From positions 124,001 to 188,000 of the forward strand of contig NZ_CP087135.1 of the NCBI RefSeq assembly GCF_020911945.1: a stretch of 64,000 nucleotides of DNA. The letters run 5' to 3'. Source of the stretch: Flavobacterium galactosidilyticum (GTDB lineage: Bacteria > Bacteroidota > Bacteroidia > Flavobacteriales > Flavobacteriaceae). Position 1 is the first letter of the stretch. Each line of letters begins with the position of its first letter. Below are positions 9,810 to 18,322 of the stretch, one piece after another. Under the pieces are notes generated by a model. The model worked only from the letters and a program-made list of their open reading frames with translations, was not told the DNA's origin and did not search any database. The translations under genes and the position numbers were made by a program.

Positions 9810-11216
9810 CTACTCCTTAGCTTTAGTCAAATAATAAATTGGGACTCCCATTAGCATTATCAAAACTCCCCAACCACTTGTACTTGTTTTAGTATATAAT
9901 AATGCCATACAAATCGCAGAAGCTATTATAATATAAATCGCTGGCAAAAATGGATAACCAAAAGCTTTATACGGTCTTTCGACATCAGGAATTTTCTTAC
10001 GAAGAATAAATATCCCTAAAATAGTTAGTATGTAAAATATCAAAACTACAATCACTACAAAATCTAATAAATCACCATATTTACCCGTCAAACATAATGC
10101 CGAAGCCCAAAAACATTGTACTCATATTGACCAAGCTGGAACGCTTGCTTTATTCAATTGGGCCGCTTTTTTAAAGAATACACCGTCTTGCGCCATCGTA
10201 TAATATACTCTAGCACCCGCCATAATTAATCCATTATTACAAGCAAAAGTCGAAATCATTATCATTACGGCAATTATCAAAGTCCCAATAGAACCAAAAA
10301 TATCTTGCGAAGCCACAACGGCAACCCTATCAGATTCAGCAGTCGCAATTCCTTGTATAGGTACCACTGCTAAATACATCACATTTGCCAATATATAAAT
10401 AACACTAACAATTAAAGTTCCTAAAAACAAACTCAAACCCACATTGCGTTTTGGGTTTTTAATTTCTCCTGCAATAAAGGTTACTCCTTCCCAAGCCACA
10501 CTCGAAAACAAAGACCCCACTAAAGCTGCAGAAATAGCAGATATTAGAGCTAAGCCACTAATAGGCATCCAACTTCCCGAATCTTTATCCAGTGATTGTG
10601 AAACCCAAGCATTAGACCAGTTGGCATCCCAAACGTCTGCTTTAGCAGCCATGAAACCAAAAATAATCAATCCAGCGATGGATAAAATTTTAATTACCGT
10701 AAGAACTGTTTGTAAAATCTTAGAGTTTTTTACCCCACGACTATTTATATAACTTAATAAAATAATTGTAGCAATAGAAACAATCTGCGCAGCATTGAGC
10801 TTGAAATAGCCAATCTCATATAAAATGTTTTTATCACTGAAAGGAGCGTATAAATAAGCAGCAAATTTAGCAAAAGCAACACCTACAGCAGCAATTGTAC
10901 CTGTTTGTACTACTGCAAAAAAGCTCCAGCCGTATAAAAAACCGATTAGCTTCCCGTAAGCTTCCTTTATATACACATATTGTCCGCCTGCTTTAGGAAA
11001 CATAGCACTCAACTCACCATAACTCACTGCAGCAATGACAGTAATAACTCCCGTAAGAATCCACATAGCAATAAGCCAACCAGCAGAACCCAACTGTCGT
11101 ACCATATCTGAACTGACAATAAAAATTCCCGAACCTATCATAGAACCCACAACGAGCATTGTTCCATCTAGTAATCCTAATTCTCGTTTAAAATCTTCTG
11201 GCTTATTGTCTTCCAT
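9810..11216 (-). pseudogene. APC-family amino-acid permease, broken by in-frame TGA
   Basis: Read through, this is a 469-codon APC superfamily transporter with about 12 membrane segments and the N-terminal motif MLVVGSMIGSGIFIVSSDM. Codon 365 (10122-10124) is TGA. The same frame continues without shift into VQCFWASALCLTGKYGDLLD and on to a normal C-terminus ending in YYLTKAKE. Relatives have Trp at about this place, so a TGG-to-TGA transition is the simplest cause. The truncated product would lack the last three or so membrane segments and is probably inactive. TGA is a normal stop in this genome (for example, it ends the DUF2851 gene), so general recoding is unlikely. A sequencing error cannot be excluded. 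A different, intact permease lies at 44973-46451. Confidence 0.85.
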
Positions 11217-11341
11217 ATAGTAGTGTTTGGTTTTACTTTGGTTTTGTTAAAGATATACTTTTTTTTAAAATCTTAAATAAAATGAAAAACATAATCTTAA
11301 ACGCAACAAAGTTAAAGAGCTAATGCATTATAAATAAAATG

Positions 11342-11386
11342 AAAAAGACGCTTCCATTCCTATTAAGGAACGGACAGCGTCTTTTT
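11342..11386 (-). terminator. Terminator after the CDGSH gene
   Basis: The arms AAAAAGACGCT and AGCGTCTTTTT enclose a loop that has a partial inner stem. The T-run is on the minus strand side. Confidence 0.75.
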
Positions 11387-11472
11387 AATTAAATCCTACT
11401 TTGATTTTAGTAAGCACCAACGATATTAAAAAATAGCAATTAATCTAAACTGTTTCAAGAAAACATACTTTC

Positions 11473-11700
11473 TTAATTCGTTTTCATTGGAGGCAAATCA
11501 AATGCTTCACACTCATGCTCAAAATTATTACGGTGCGAACCATCACAGAAAGGCTTATTCTTTGATTCTCCACAACGACAAAGTCCTAAAGCAGTTCTGC
11601 CTCCTAAACCGAATACATTTCCCTGGCTATCTGTTATTTCAAAATCACCTTCGATTTTTATAGAACCATTTCGGTTAATTGTCAATTTTGTTTTACTCAT
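11473..11700 (-). CDS. CDGSH-type iron-sulfur protein
   Basis: This 75-residue protein carries the complete CDGSH signature CRCGESKNKPFCDGSH near residues 41-56. In this family three Cys and one His bind a redox-active 2Fe-2S cluster. The N-terminal half resembles the short beta region found before the motif in bacterial one-motif members. It is cytoplasmic, with no signal peptide or membrane segment. Partners are unknown; roles in redox or iron-sulfur handling are typical guesses for the family. It is followed by its own terminator, and the TlpA-like gene lies about 47 bases upstream on the same strand, so co-transcription with that redox gene is possible. Confidence 0.9.
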   Translation of the reverse strand: MSKTKLTINRNGSIKIEGDFEITDSQGNVFGLGGRTALGLCRCGESKNKPFCDGSHRNNFEHECEAFDLPPMKTN

Positions 11701-11747
11701 TATCTTTTGATTTAATTCTAAAATTATTAATATATTAAACGATAATA

Positions 11748-12752
11748 TTAGTTAAGTAATGCGTCAAACTCAGCTTCAATTGTTGGGCTTGAAGGTCTTG
11801 GAGCATCAGCTTTAACAATATTTCCATTTGGATCAATCAAGATAAATCTCGGAATTCCTGTAATATTATAATCCTTTACAAATTGAGAATTCCAATCTTT
11901 GTCAGCGAAAACCTGAACACCACCTAGTTCTTTATCTTTAATTAACTTTCTCCATTTTTCAACATCTTTTACTTGATCAATAGAAAGACTAACGAAAACA
12001 ATATTTTTTTGATGGTATTTCTCTTCTAATTTTTTTAGAAAAGGAATTTCTGCACGACAAGGAGCACACCAAGTAGCCCACACATCAATGTAAACATATT
12101 TACCTCTAAAATCTTCTAGTTTAGTCTTTCCTCCCTTGTAATTGTCATAGTCAAAAGTTGGAGACGGCGTACCATTCATTTTTTTTGTCATCAAAGCTTC
12201 TTGATGATACTTGCTTAAACCAGCTATTGATCTATCGATGCTCTTTTTTTGTAATTCAATAAAATTAGGATCTAATTTTTTGTTTTCTAAAGCCAATAGA
12301 TCAGCGGCCTTTTTTTCGTTGACGCGAGCGGTAAAAACCTCTTGGCTTGATGCCAATAGAGAGTCATAATCATATTTTGCTTCTTCAACGCTGTTCTTCG
12401 CAAGCATATTATTCTCTAAAGATCCTTTGCCAGTGTATACTATTGATTCGTCGAAATTTTTAGCATCCATTTTAAGGTTTAGGTCGTATCCATTTTTAAG
12501 AAACAATTGAGTGTATTCCTTTCCATCAAATAACATGTAAAATCCTTCTGCAACTTCAAAGGAATCCTTAAAAATACCATTTTTGTCCACGGCAATCTTC
12601 TTGATTTGCTTACCATTATTTCTATCTAGAAAACTGATCGTATCTGTATTTCTGTTGGCAATTTCAGCCTTAAAATTTAAAGCAGTTTTGCTTTGCCCTA
12701 TCGCATTTGCAGCACTTATAAATGCTAATGCGATAAAAAGTACTTTTCTCAT
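11748..12752 (-). CDS. TlpA-like thiol-disulfide oxidoreductase with DUF4369-like N-terminus
   Basis: The protein has 334 residues and a signal peptide (MRKVLFIALAFISAANAIGQ). Residues about 25-120 form a beta-rich DUF4369-like domain, about 120-195 are helical, and about 200-330 form a thioredoxin-like (AhpC/TSA/TlpA) domain with the active site WATWCAPCRAEIPF (Cys229 and Cys232) and the cis-Pro region GIPRFILIDPNG. Proteins of this build work outside the cytoplasmic membrane and reduce disulfides in exported proteins or cytochrome c maturation intermediates. The substrate is unknown. A TAnnTTTG box lies shortly upstream. Confidence 0.88.
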   Translation of the reverse strand: MRKVLFIALAFISAANAIGQSKTALNFKAEIANRNTDTISFLDRNNGKQIKKIAVDKNGIFKDSFEVAEGFYMLFDGKEYTQLFLKNGYDLNLKMDAKNFDESIVYTGKGSLENNMLAKNSVEEAKYDYDSLLASSQEVFTARVNEKKAADLLALENKKLDPNFIELQKKSIDRSIAGLSKYHQEALMTKKMNGTPSPTFDYDNYKGGKTKLEDFRGKYVYIDVWATWCAPCRAEIPFLKKLEEKYHQKNIVFVSLSIDQVKDVEKWRKLIKDKELGGVQVFADKDWNSQFVKDYNITGIPRFILIDPNGNIVKADAPRPSSPTIEAEFDALLN

Positions 12753-12776
12753 GGAGTTATGTTTTAATTAGTTGCT

Positions 12777-12784
12777 CAAAACTA
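12777..12784 (-). promoter_or_regulatory. -7 promoter box for the TlpA-like gene
   Basis: TAGTTTTG on the minus strand fits TAnnTTTG and lies 24 bases before the ATG. A TTG about 25 bases further upstream is a weak -33 candidate. Confidence 0.4.
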
Positions 12785-12995
12785 AAATATTAATTTGACG
12801 TGATATTAACAATTAACAAAAAATTAATGGCAGAAATAAAAAAAAGAGTACATATTCTTTATATTACACTGTATGAAGTTAAAGCACTGAAAATCTGAAA
12901 CTTTTATTTCAAATTCTGTAACACAATATGCACTTTAGTTAACCAACTTTGTAAAATACTAAAGAGTAATTATTAATTATTTAAAAATAAATATC

Positions 12996-13505
12996 ATGAG
13001 CGATAAAGAAAATAAATATATGATAGAAGGAATAGACAAATTAAAGAGCTTAGTTAAAGATATAACTATGTGCCTTTTTTGTACCAACATAGAAAACAAT
13101 GATGGATCAACAACTAGACCAATGAGTGCCGTTCATGTCTGCGACCAAGGAAACATTTGGTTTTTCGATCAGAAGAATAGCGATAAAAATAAAGAAATAG
13201 AACAAGATCCGAAAGTTCATTTATTTTTTGCACATCCAGGTAAAGGCAGCTATATGGTTGTGAATGGCGAAGCATCAATTGTTATAGATCAACAAAAAAT
13301 TGATGAGTTATGGAACCCTATAGTGGGTATATGGTTTAAAGACGGTAAGGACGACCCAAATATTGCTCTAATTAAAGTAGCTCCTAAAAGTGCTTATTTT
13401 TGGGACACAGATGGGAATCAGATGATCAACTTTCTCAAAATGGGAGTATCTGTAGTGACCGGCACCAATCTAATTAGTGGTAATCAAGGTGAAATAATAG
13501 TTTAA
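12996..13505 (+). CDS. Pyridoxamine-phosphate-oxidase-like (general stress protein 26) family
   Basis: The 169-residue cytoplasmic protein has the split-barrel flavin-binding fold of the PNPOx-like superfamily, in the group called general stress protein 26. Recognisable segments are TTRPMSAVHVCDQGNIWFF near residue 40, the DPKVHLFFAHPGKGSYMVV strand pair near 74, and LIKVAPKSAYFWDT near 130. It lacks the pattern of true PdxH, so a role in vitamin B6 synthesis is not claimed. Members bind FMN, FAD or heme-like ligands. It is a single gene, convergent with the LysM/NlpC gene. Confidence 0.82.
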   Translation: MSDKENKYMIEGIDKLKSLVKDITMCLFCTNIENNDGSTTRPMSAVHVCDQGNIWFFDQKNSDKNKEIEQDPKVHLFFAHPGKGSYMVVNGEASIVIDQQKIDELWNPIVGIWFKDGKDDPNIALIKVAPKSAYFWDTDGNQMINFLKMGVSVVTGTNLISGNQGEIIV

Positions 13506-13516
13506 AAAATTAAAAA

Positions 13517-13547
13517 AAAACGCTTCAGGTAATTTGAAGCGTTTTTT
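13517..13547. terminator. Bidirectional terminator
   Basis: The stem AAAACGCTTCA / TGAAGCGTTTT has a 7-base loop and A and T tracts on both sides. It serves the converging PNPOx-like and NlpC genes. Confidence 0.85.
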
Positions 13548-13568
13548 ATAAAAACATGTTTTACAAAT

Positions 13569-15020
13569 CTACTGTAATACTCTATTGATTTGACTAAAAT
13601 TTTTCTGGTAATATCTTTCTTTAGTTGAAGAGATAATTACTCCATTACTTACTGATGAGTGGATGAATTTAATTTCTCCCTCGTTTACCTCAACTACCAT
13701 TCCTACATGATTGATTTGGCTTCTACCATTAGTTTTAAAGAAAATTAAATCTCCTTTTTGCGCTTCCTCAGTACTTATTTTGGTACCAATACTTGATTGT
13801 TCACGTGAAGTCCTTGGTAATTTGATATCAAATGCACCATACGTAGTTAGCATCAATCCTGAGCAATCAAATCCTGATTTTGAAGTACCGCCAGTTCTAT
13901 ATCTTGTGCCTATATTTTCTGAAGCTTCCTCTATCAACTGATCTAGAAAAGCAGTATTATGAAACGATTGTACAGAACGATTATTAAAATCAATTTTAGA
14001 ATTTAGAATTTCGCTATTAGAACTGTTACCCGAAACAGCAATTTTTGATTCTTCGGCAGGTAAATTTGGACCGCTAATAGTCAGTTTATGACCAACAAGA
14101 AGTTTTCTTTTAATCTCCGGATTTTGCTTTTCTAATTCTTGCACTGTAATCCCGTATTGCTTAGCAATCGCGTATTTTGTTTCTTTTGGCAATACCTCTC
14201 TAACAATAGTTGAAATGGAATTGTTTTCGATTACTGTATTTGCAGCAACTGTATTATTTTCCTTTTGTGGTAAATCAACTTTAGCTACAGCTAACTTCTC
14301 TTCTATTTTAGATAATTCTTTCTTTTCCTCTGCTGCAACTACTGTTTCAGCAATTGGCTGAGGATTTCCTGGAATATTGATTTTCTGACCTACTCTAAGA
14401 GACTTAACACCTAATTCAGGATTTACTTTGTCAAATTCCTTAATCGTTATTCCGTATTTTTTTGTAATTGAATATTTAGTTTCTTTTGGTTGAACTTCCC
14501 AAACAAATGTTGTGGGACTTTCAACAGCAGTTCGAATTATTTCTTGTTTTTGTGGGGTCGTTTTTGTGGTTGTAACAACTGCGATTTCACTTTTGATTGC
14601 CGCAGCAGGAACATTTATTTTTTGTCCAATCTTTAAATCTGTAGAGGCTAAAATTGGATTCAATTGACTTAATTCATTAACTGAAATTCCGTATTGCCTT
14701 GCGATTCCGTAAAGTGTTTCTTTAGCTAGTACTTCATGTTCTGAAGCGGGAATATTTTGTACTACAGGAGTAGTTGCTGATTTGTTATTTGACTTTTGTA
14801 AAGCTGAGACAGGGATTAATAAAACAGAATTAAGTTTTAAAAGTTTTTTGGCACTAGGATTTAATTTAAAAATTTCGCTTTGCTTAACATCATACTTGGT
14901 AGCAATACTCGAAATGGTTTCCCCTTTTATAATAGTATGCTTTATATTTTTTTCCTGTGCAAAAAGGAACATGCTATTCAAAAAAACTATTGTGACAATT
15001 ACTCTTAGACTCATATTCAT
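13569..15020 (-). CDS. LysM (x4) - NlpC/P60 cell-wall endopeptidase
   Basis: The protein has 483 residues, with a signal peptide ending near residue 22 (FLFAQ). Four LysM modules bind peptidoglycan, at about 26-72, 94-138, 174-217 and 275-317; each begins with a K-G/E-T-x-x-x-I pattern such as KGETISSIATKYDV. The C-terminal NlpC/P60 domain (about 360-483) has the catalytic Cys386 (GFDCSGL), His438 (INHVGMV) and His454 (FIHSS). Such enzymes cut the D-Glu/diamino-acid bond of wall peptides in the periplasm, and help growth or division. Two ATGs (15020 and 15014) are possible starts; the signal peptide works with either. The gene is alone on its strand. Confidence 0.93.
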   Translation of the reverse strand: MNMSLRVIVTIVFLNSMFLFAQEKNIKHTIIKGETISSIATKYDVKQSEIFKLNPSAKKLLKLNSVLLIPVSALQKSNNKSATTPVVQNIPASEHEVLAKETLYGIARQYGISVNELSQLNPILASTDLKIGQKINVPAAAIKSEIAVVTTTKTTPQKQEIIRTAVESPTTFVWEVQPKETKYSITKKYGITIKEFDKVNPELGVKSLRVGQKINIPGNPQPIAETVVAAEEKKELSKIEEKLAVAKVDLPQKENNTVAANTVIENNSISTIVREVLPKETKYAIAKQYGITVQELEKQNPEIKRKLLVGHKLTISGPNLPAEESKIAVSGNSSNSEILNSKIDFNNRSVQSFHNTAFLDQLIEEASENIGTRYRTGGTSKSGFDCSGLMLTTYGAFDIKLPRTSREQSSIGTKISTEEAQKGDLIFFKTNGRSQINHVGMVVEVNEGEIKFIHSSVSNGVIISSTKERYYQKNFSQINRVLQ

Positions 15021-15423
15021 TTATTTCAAATTACTTACCCCATGGTATTATTACTGATGATTTCGGGATATAATTATTAAATTTCGACACCATGTGCTCC
15101 TCAAAGATATGTAGGAAACAGTTTTTGCATATTTGACGTTAAGATTAAAAAACAAAAAAATGTCCGCTTTTATACCTTAAAAAAATCATAATAATGCAAA
15201 AAGGCTAATTTAAAACAATTAATCAAAAAAACGACTCTTTTACTTCAAAACTTTTTAAAATTCTTATATAATAACTGCTTTTTCGACTTTTAATTATGTT
15301 TTAGAAACAAAATTAAATCGCTGTTATTACTTCATAAGACAATCCTTTTTTACAAATTGCCGATTTGAATATTTTATTTAATTCGAAATTAAACTTGGTT
15401 TTTTATTAATCAAATTCTGAGAA
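15021..15423. other. AT-rich intergenic DNA
   Basis: This is the left part of the 700-base gap between the LysM/NlpC and acnA genes. Nothing coding or clearly structured is seen. Confidence 0.5.
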
Positions 15424-15424
15424 C

Positions 15425-15606
15425 AAGCTTCTATTTAAGGATTTTCAATAAAACTGCGAATCCTAGCCCTGATGAAAGTGGAAAGCCTTTTGAAGTGGAA
15501 TTGCATTTTTTCCTGATTAAAAAGAGCGACAAGAGGAAGCTCCTTTTAATCAGGAAAAAAGCAATTACACGAAAAAGCTTGCAACGGACAGCAGGATAAG
15601 CTTCTA
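15425..15606 (+). repeat. Long-hairpin intergenic element, copy 1, with 9-bp flanking direct repeats
   Basis: The core is a nearly perfect 27-28-bp hairpin with arms at 15499-15527 and 15539-15566 and an 11-base loop. It is preceded by TGATGAAAGTGG (15470-15481) and followed by GCAACGGACAGCAGGAT. A second element at 52083-52160 shares the lead motif (TGATAAAAGCGG), the hairpin placement and a related tail. The direct repeat AAGCTTCTA occurs at 15425-15433 and 15598-15606, which looks like a target duplication. It could be a mobile miniature element or a structured RNA. Its + orientation is opposite to both neighbouring genes. Confidence 0.6.
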
Positions 15607-15623
15607 AAACAAAGTGAACAAAA

Positions 15624-15681
15624 AAAGTGCTTAGAAATTAGAAACAGTTTTTGAATACTGTTTCTAATTTCTAAGCACTTT
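15624..15681 (-). terminator. Terminator of acnA with 24-bp perfect stem
   Basis: Arms 15624-15647 and 15658-15681 are perfectly complementary over 24 bp with a 10-base loop. On the minus strand a T-rich tail follows. It is unusually long for a terminator. Confidence 0.8.
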
Positions 15682-15721
15682 CTATTTTATCGAGTCTCGT
15701 AAAATAAACCCGCAAACTTTA

Positions 15722-17983
15722 TTATGCTTCGGCAGCAATTAAATTTAAAGCTGAACCCGCAACGAACCAACCAATTTGCCCTTCATTATAGGTATGGTTT
15801 GTCATAATAACATCTGAACTTCCATCAGCATGAACGAATTCGAGTGTTAACTGTTTCCCCGGAGCAAATTCTGTTAAATCTAAGAAATTGATGGTATCAT
15901 CTTCTTGAATTTTATCATAATCTGATTCGGAAGCAAAAGTCAATCCTAACATCCCTTGTTTTTTCAAATTTGTTTCATGGATACGAGCAAATGATTTGAC
16001 CAAAACCCCTTTTACACCAAGAAAACGAGGTTCCATAGCTGCATGTTCACGAGAAGAACCTTCACCATAATTGTGATCTCCCACTACAATTGAAGGAACA
16101 TCTGCCGCTTTGTAAGCGCGTGCTACAGCGGGAACAGCGTCATAAATACCTGTTAATTGATTTTTGACAGAATTTGGTTTTTGGTTGAACGCGTTGATCG
16201 CGCCAATGAGCATATTATTAGAGATATTGTCCAGATGCCCACGGAAACGCAACCACGGTCCTGCCATCGAAATATGATCTGTTGTACATTTTCCAAAAGC
16301 TTTTATAAGCAATTTTGCGCCCGTGATATTTTTTCCATCCCAAGGTGCAAATGGAGCTAATAATTGCAGTCTTTCAGAAGTTTCACTTACAATTATTTCA
16401 ACACTGGAGCCGTCATGCGCGGGAGCTTGAAAACCAGGATCAACAACATCAAATCCGTTAGGTGGTAATTCATCTCCGGTTGGCTCTTCTAAACGTACTT
16501 CCTCTCCATCCTCATTAATTAAAGTATCAGTCAACGGATTAAAACCTAAATCTCCTGCAATCGCCATAGCGGTAACCAATTCTGGTGAACCCACAAAAGC
16601 TAATGTATTTGGATTACCATCGGCTCTTTTTGAAAAGTTACGGTTAAAAGAGTGAACGATTGTATTTCTTTCCTCTTTCTCTGCTCCTTCTCTATCCCAC
16701 ATTCCGATGCACGGTCCGCAAGCATTAGCAAAAACTGTAGCACCAATTTTCTCGAAAGTGTCAATAAATCCGTCACGCTCAATGGTGTAACGAATAGTTT
16801 CAGAACCGGGATTTATGGTAAACTGCGCTTTTGTTTTTAACTTTTTATTTGCAACTTGTCGCGCTAGTGAAGCCGCACGCGAAATATCTTCGTAAGAAGA
16901 GTTTGTGCAAGAACCAATTAAACCCACTTGAATTTGCATTGGCCAATCGTTTTTAATGGCTTCTTCTTTCATTTTAGAAATTGGAGTGGCTAAATCAGGA
17001 GTAAATGGTCCATTTAAATGAGGCTCCAATTCAGATAAATTAATTTCGATTACTTGATCAAAATATTTCTCTGGTTCAGCATACACTTCTGCATCACCAG
17101 TTAAATATGGGGCAATTTCATCAGCAGCATCAGCGACATCAGCTCTATTAGTCGCACGTAAATAACGACCCATTGAAGCATCATACCCAAAAGTTGAAGT
17201 GGTAGCTCCAATCTCTGCACCCATATTACAAATTGTTCCTTTACCAGTACATGACATTGCAGTAGCGCCTTCGCCAAAATATTCAACGATAGCGCCAGTT
17301 CCTCCTTTTACAGTAAGAATTCCTGCTACTTTAAGAATCACGTCTTTTGGTGCGGTCCACCCAGAAAGTTTTCCTATTAGCTTAACTCCAATTAATTTAG
17401 GAAATTTTAATTCCCATGCCATACCTGACATGACATCTACTGCATCAGCACCACCAACACCAATAGCTACCATTCCTAAACCACCTGCATTCACCGTATG
17501 TGAATCCGTTCCAATCATCATTCCTCCTGGAAATGCATAATTTTCAAGAACTACTTGGTGAATAATTCCAGCTCCTGGTTTCCAAAAACCAATACCGTAC
17601 TTATTTGATACTGAAGACAAGAAATCGAAAACCTCATTGCTTTGTGTTTTGGCTCGAGCCAAATCTTTCTCTGCACCTACTTTTGCTTGGATCAAGTGAT
17701 CGCAATGCACGGTTGTAGGTACCGTAACTTTAGGTTTACCAGCATGCATAAATTGCAACAGTGCCATTTGAGCAGTTGCATCTTGACAAGCCACTCTATC
17801 AGGCGCAAAGTCAACATAATCAGCACCTCTAGTAAAAGCTTGCGTAGGCTTTCCTTCCCAAAGATGGTTGTAAAGAATTTTCTCCGTTAAAGTAAGTGGT
17901 CGTCCAACTATTTTGCGTGCTGCATCAACACGACTTGTCATGTTAGAATACACTTTTTTAATCATTTCAATATCAAAAGCCAT
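15722..17983 (-). CDS. acnA: Aconitate hydratase (mitochondrial/AcnA type)
   Basis: The 753-residue enzyme interconverts citrate and isocitrate in the TCA cycle, in the cytoplasm. The 4Fe-4S ligands are Cys359 ([10 protein letters not shown]), Cys422 and Cys425 ([13 protein letters not shown]); their spacing of 63 and 66 equals that of mitochondrial aconitase. Other signature parts are HCDHLIQ near residue 94, [11 protein letters not shown] near 158 and the swivel-domain loop [15 protein letters not shown] near 635. Length fits the 750-780-residue mitochondrial-like subfamily. The start MAFDIEM is the only good ATG. Directly upstream lies acnB, separated by that gene's own terminator, so the two aconitases are probably transcribed separately. 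Confidence 0.96.
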   Translation of the reverse strand: MAFDIEMIKKVYSNMTSRVDAARKIVGRPLTLTEKILYNHLWEGKPTQAFTRGADYVDFAPDRVACQDATAQMALLQFMHAGKPKVTVPTTVHCDHLIQAKVGAEKDLARAKTQSNEVFDFLSSVSNKYGIGFWKPGAGIIHQVVLENYAFPGGMMIGTDSHTVNAGGLGMVAIGVGGADAVDVMSGMAWELKFPKLIGVKLIGKLSGWTAPKDVILKVAGILTVKGGTGAIVEYFGEGATAMSCTGKGTICNMGAEIGATTSTFGYDASMGRYLRATNRADVADAADEIAPYLTGDAEVYAEPEKYFDQVIEINLSELEPHLNGPFTPDLATPISKMKEEAIKNDWPMQIQVGLIGSCTNSSYEDISRAASLARQVANKKLKTKAQFTINPGSETIRYTIERDGFIDTFEKIGATVFANACGPCIGMWDREGAEKEERNTIVHSFNRNFSKRADGNPNTLAFVGSPELVTAMAIAGDLGFNPLTDTLINEDGEEVRLEEPTGDELPPNGFDVVDPGFQAPAHDGSSVEIIVSETSERLQLLAPFAPWDGKNITGAKLLIKAFGKCTTDHISMAGPWLRFRGHLDNISNNMLIGAINAFNQKPNSVKNQLTGIYDAVPAVARAYKAADVPSIVVGDHNYGEGSSREHAAMEPRFLGVKGVLVKSFARIHETNLKKQGMLGLTFASESDYDKIQEDDTINFLDLTEFAPGKQLTLEFVHADGSSDVIMTNHTYNEGQIGWFVAGSALNLIAAEA

Positions 17984-18272
17984 AGTATATAGGTATAAAT
18001 GTTATTAAATTTTAAACATTACAAGTTACAAAAAATACTAGAGCGCACAAAAATTAAGAGTTGCAATGTTTCTAAACAAAAAGTTAAACTATTGATTAAT
18101 AAAAATGAGGAAAATGAACGTAGTTTTTTTTACTTCAATCAGAAGGTTAGCGCAATATAAACTCAGCATATATGATCTTATTAATTTTATAAAATTTTCA
18201 TTTTCACCATATTATTGCACCTTATTTAAATAGCATTTACATTACATTTTAAACACATTATAAGTATAAAAA
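17984..18272. other. Intergenic region upstream of acnA
   Basis: AT-rich spacer between acnB and acnA. It must hold the acnA promoter, but no exact TAnnTTTG box was identified; the nearest match, TATTTTTTG read on the minus strand, has one base too many. Confidence 0.4.
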
Positions 18273-18297
18273 AAAGCCTGAGTCAAACTCAGGCTTT
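18273..18297 (-). terminator. Terminator of acnB
   Basis: The stem AAAGCCTGAGT / ACTCAGGCTTT has a 3-base loop and is followed by T8 on the minus strand. Confidence 0.9.
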
Positions 18298-18322
18298 CCT
18301 ATAAAAAATAATTTATGGCGTC

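Noticed and set aside
10122..10124. Selenocysteine or Trp recoding of the permease TGA
   Set aside because: TGA is a normal stop elsewhere in the window, the family has Trp at about this place, and no SECIS-like hairpin directly follows.
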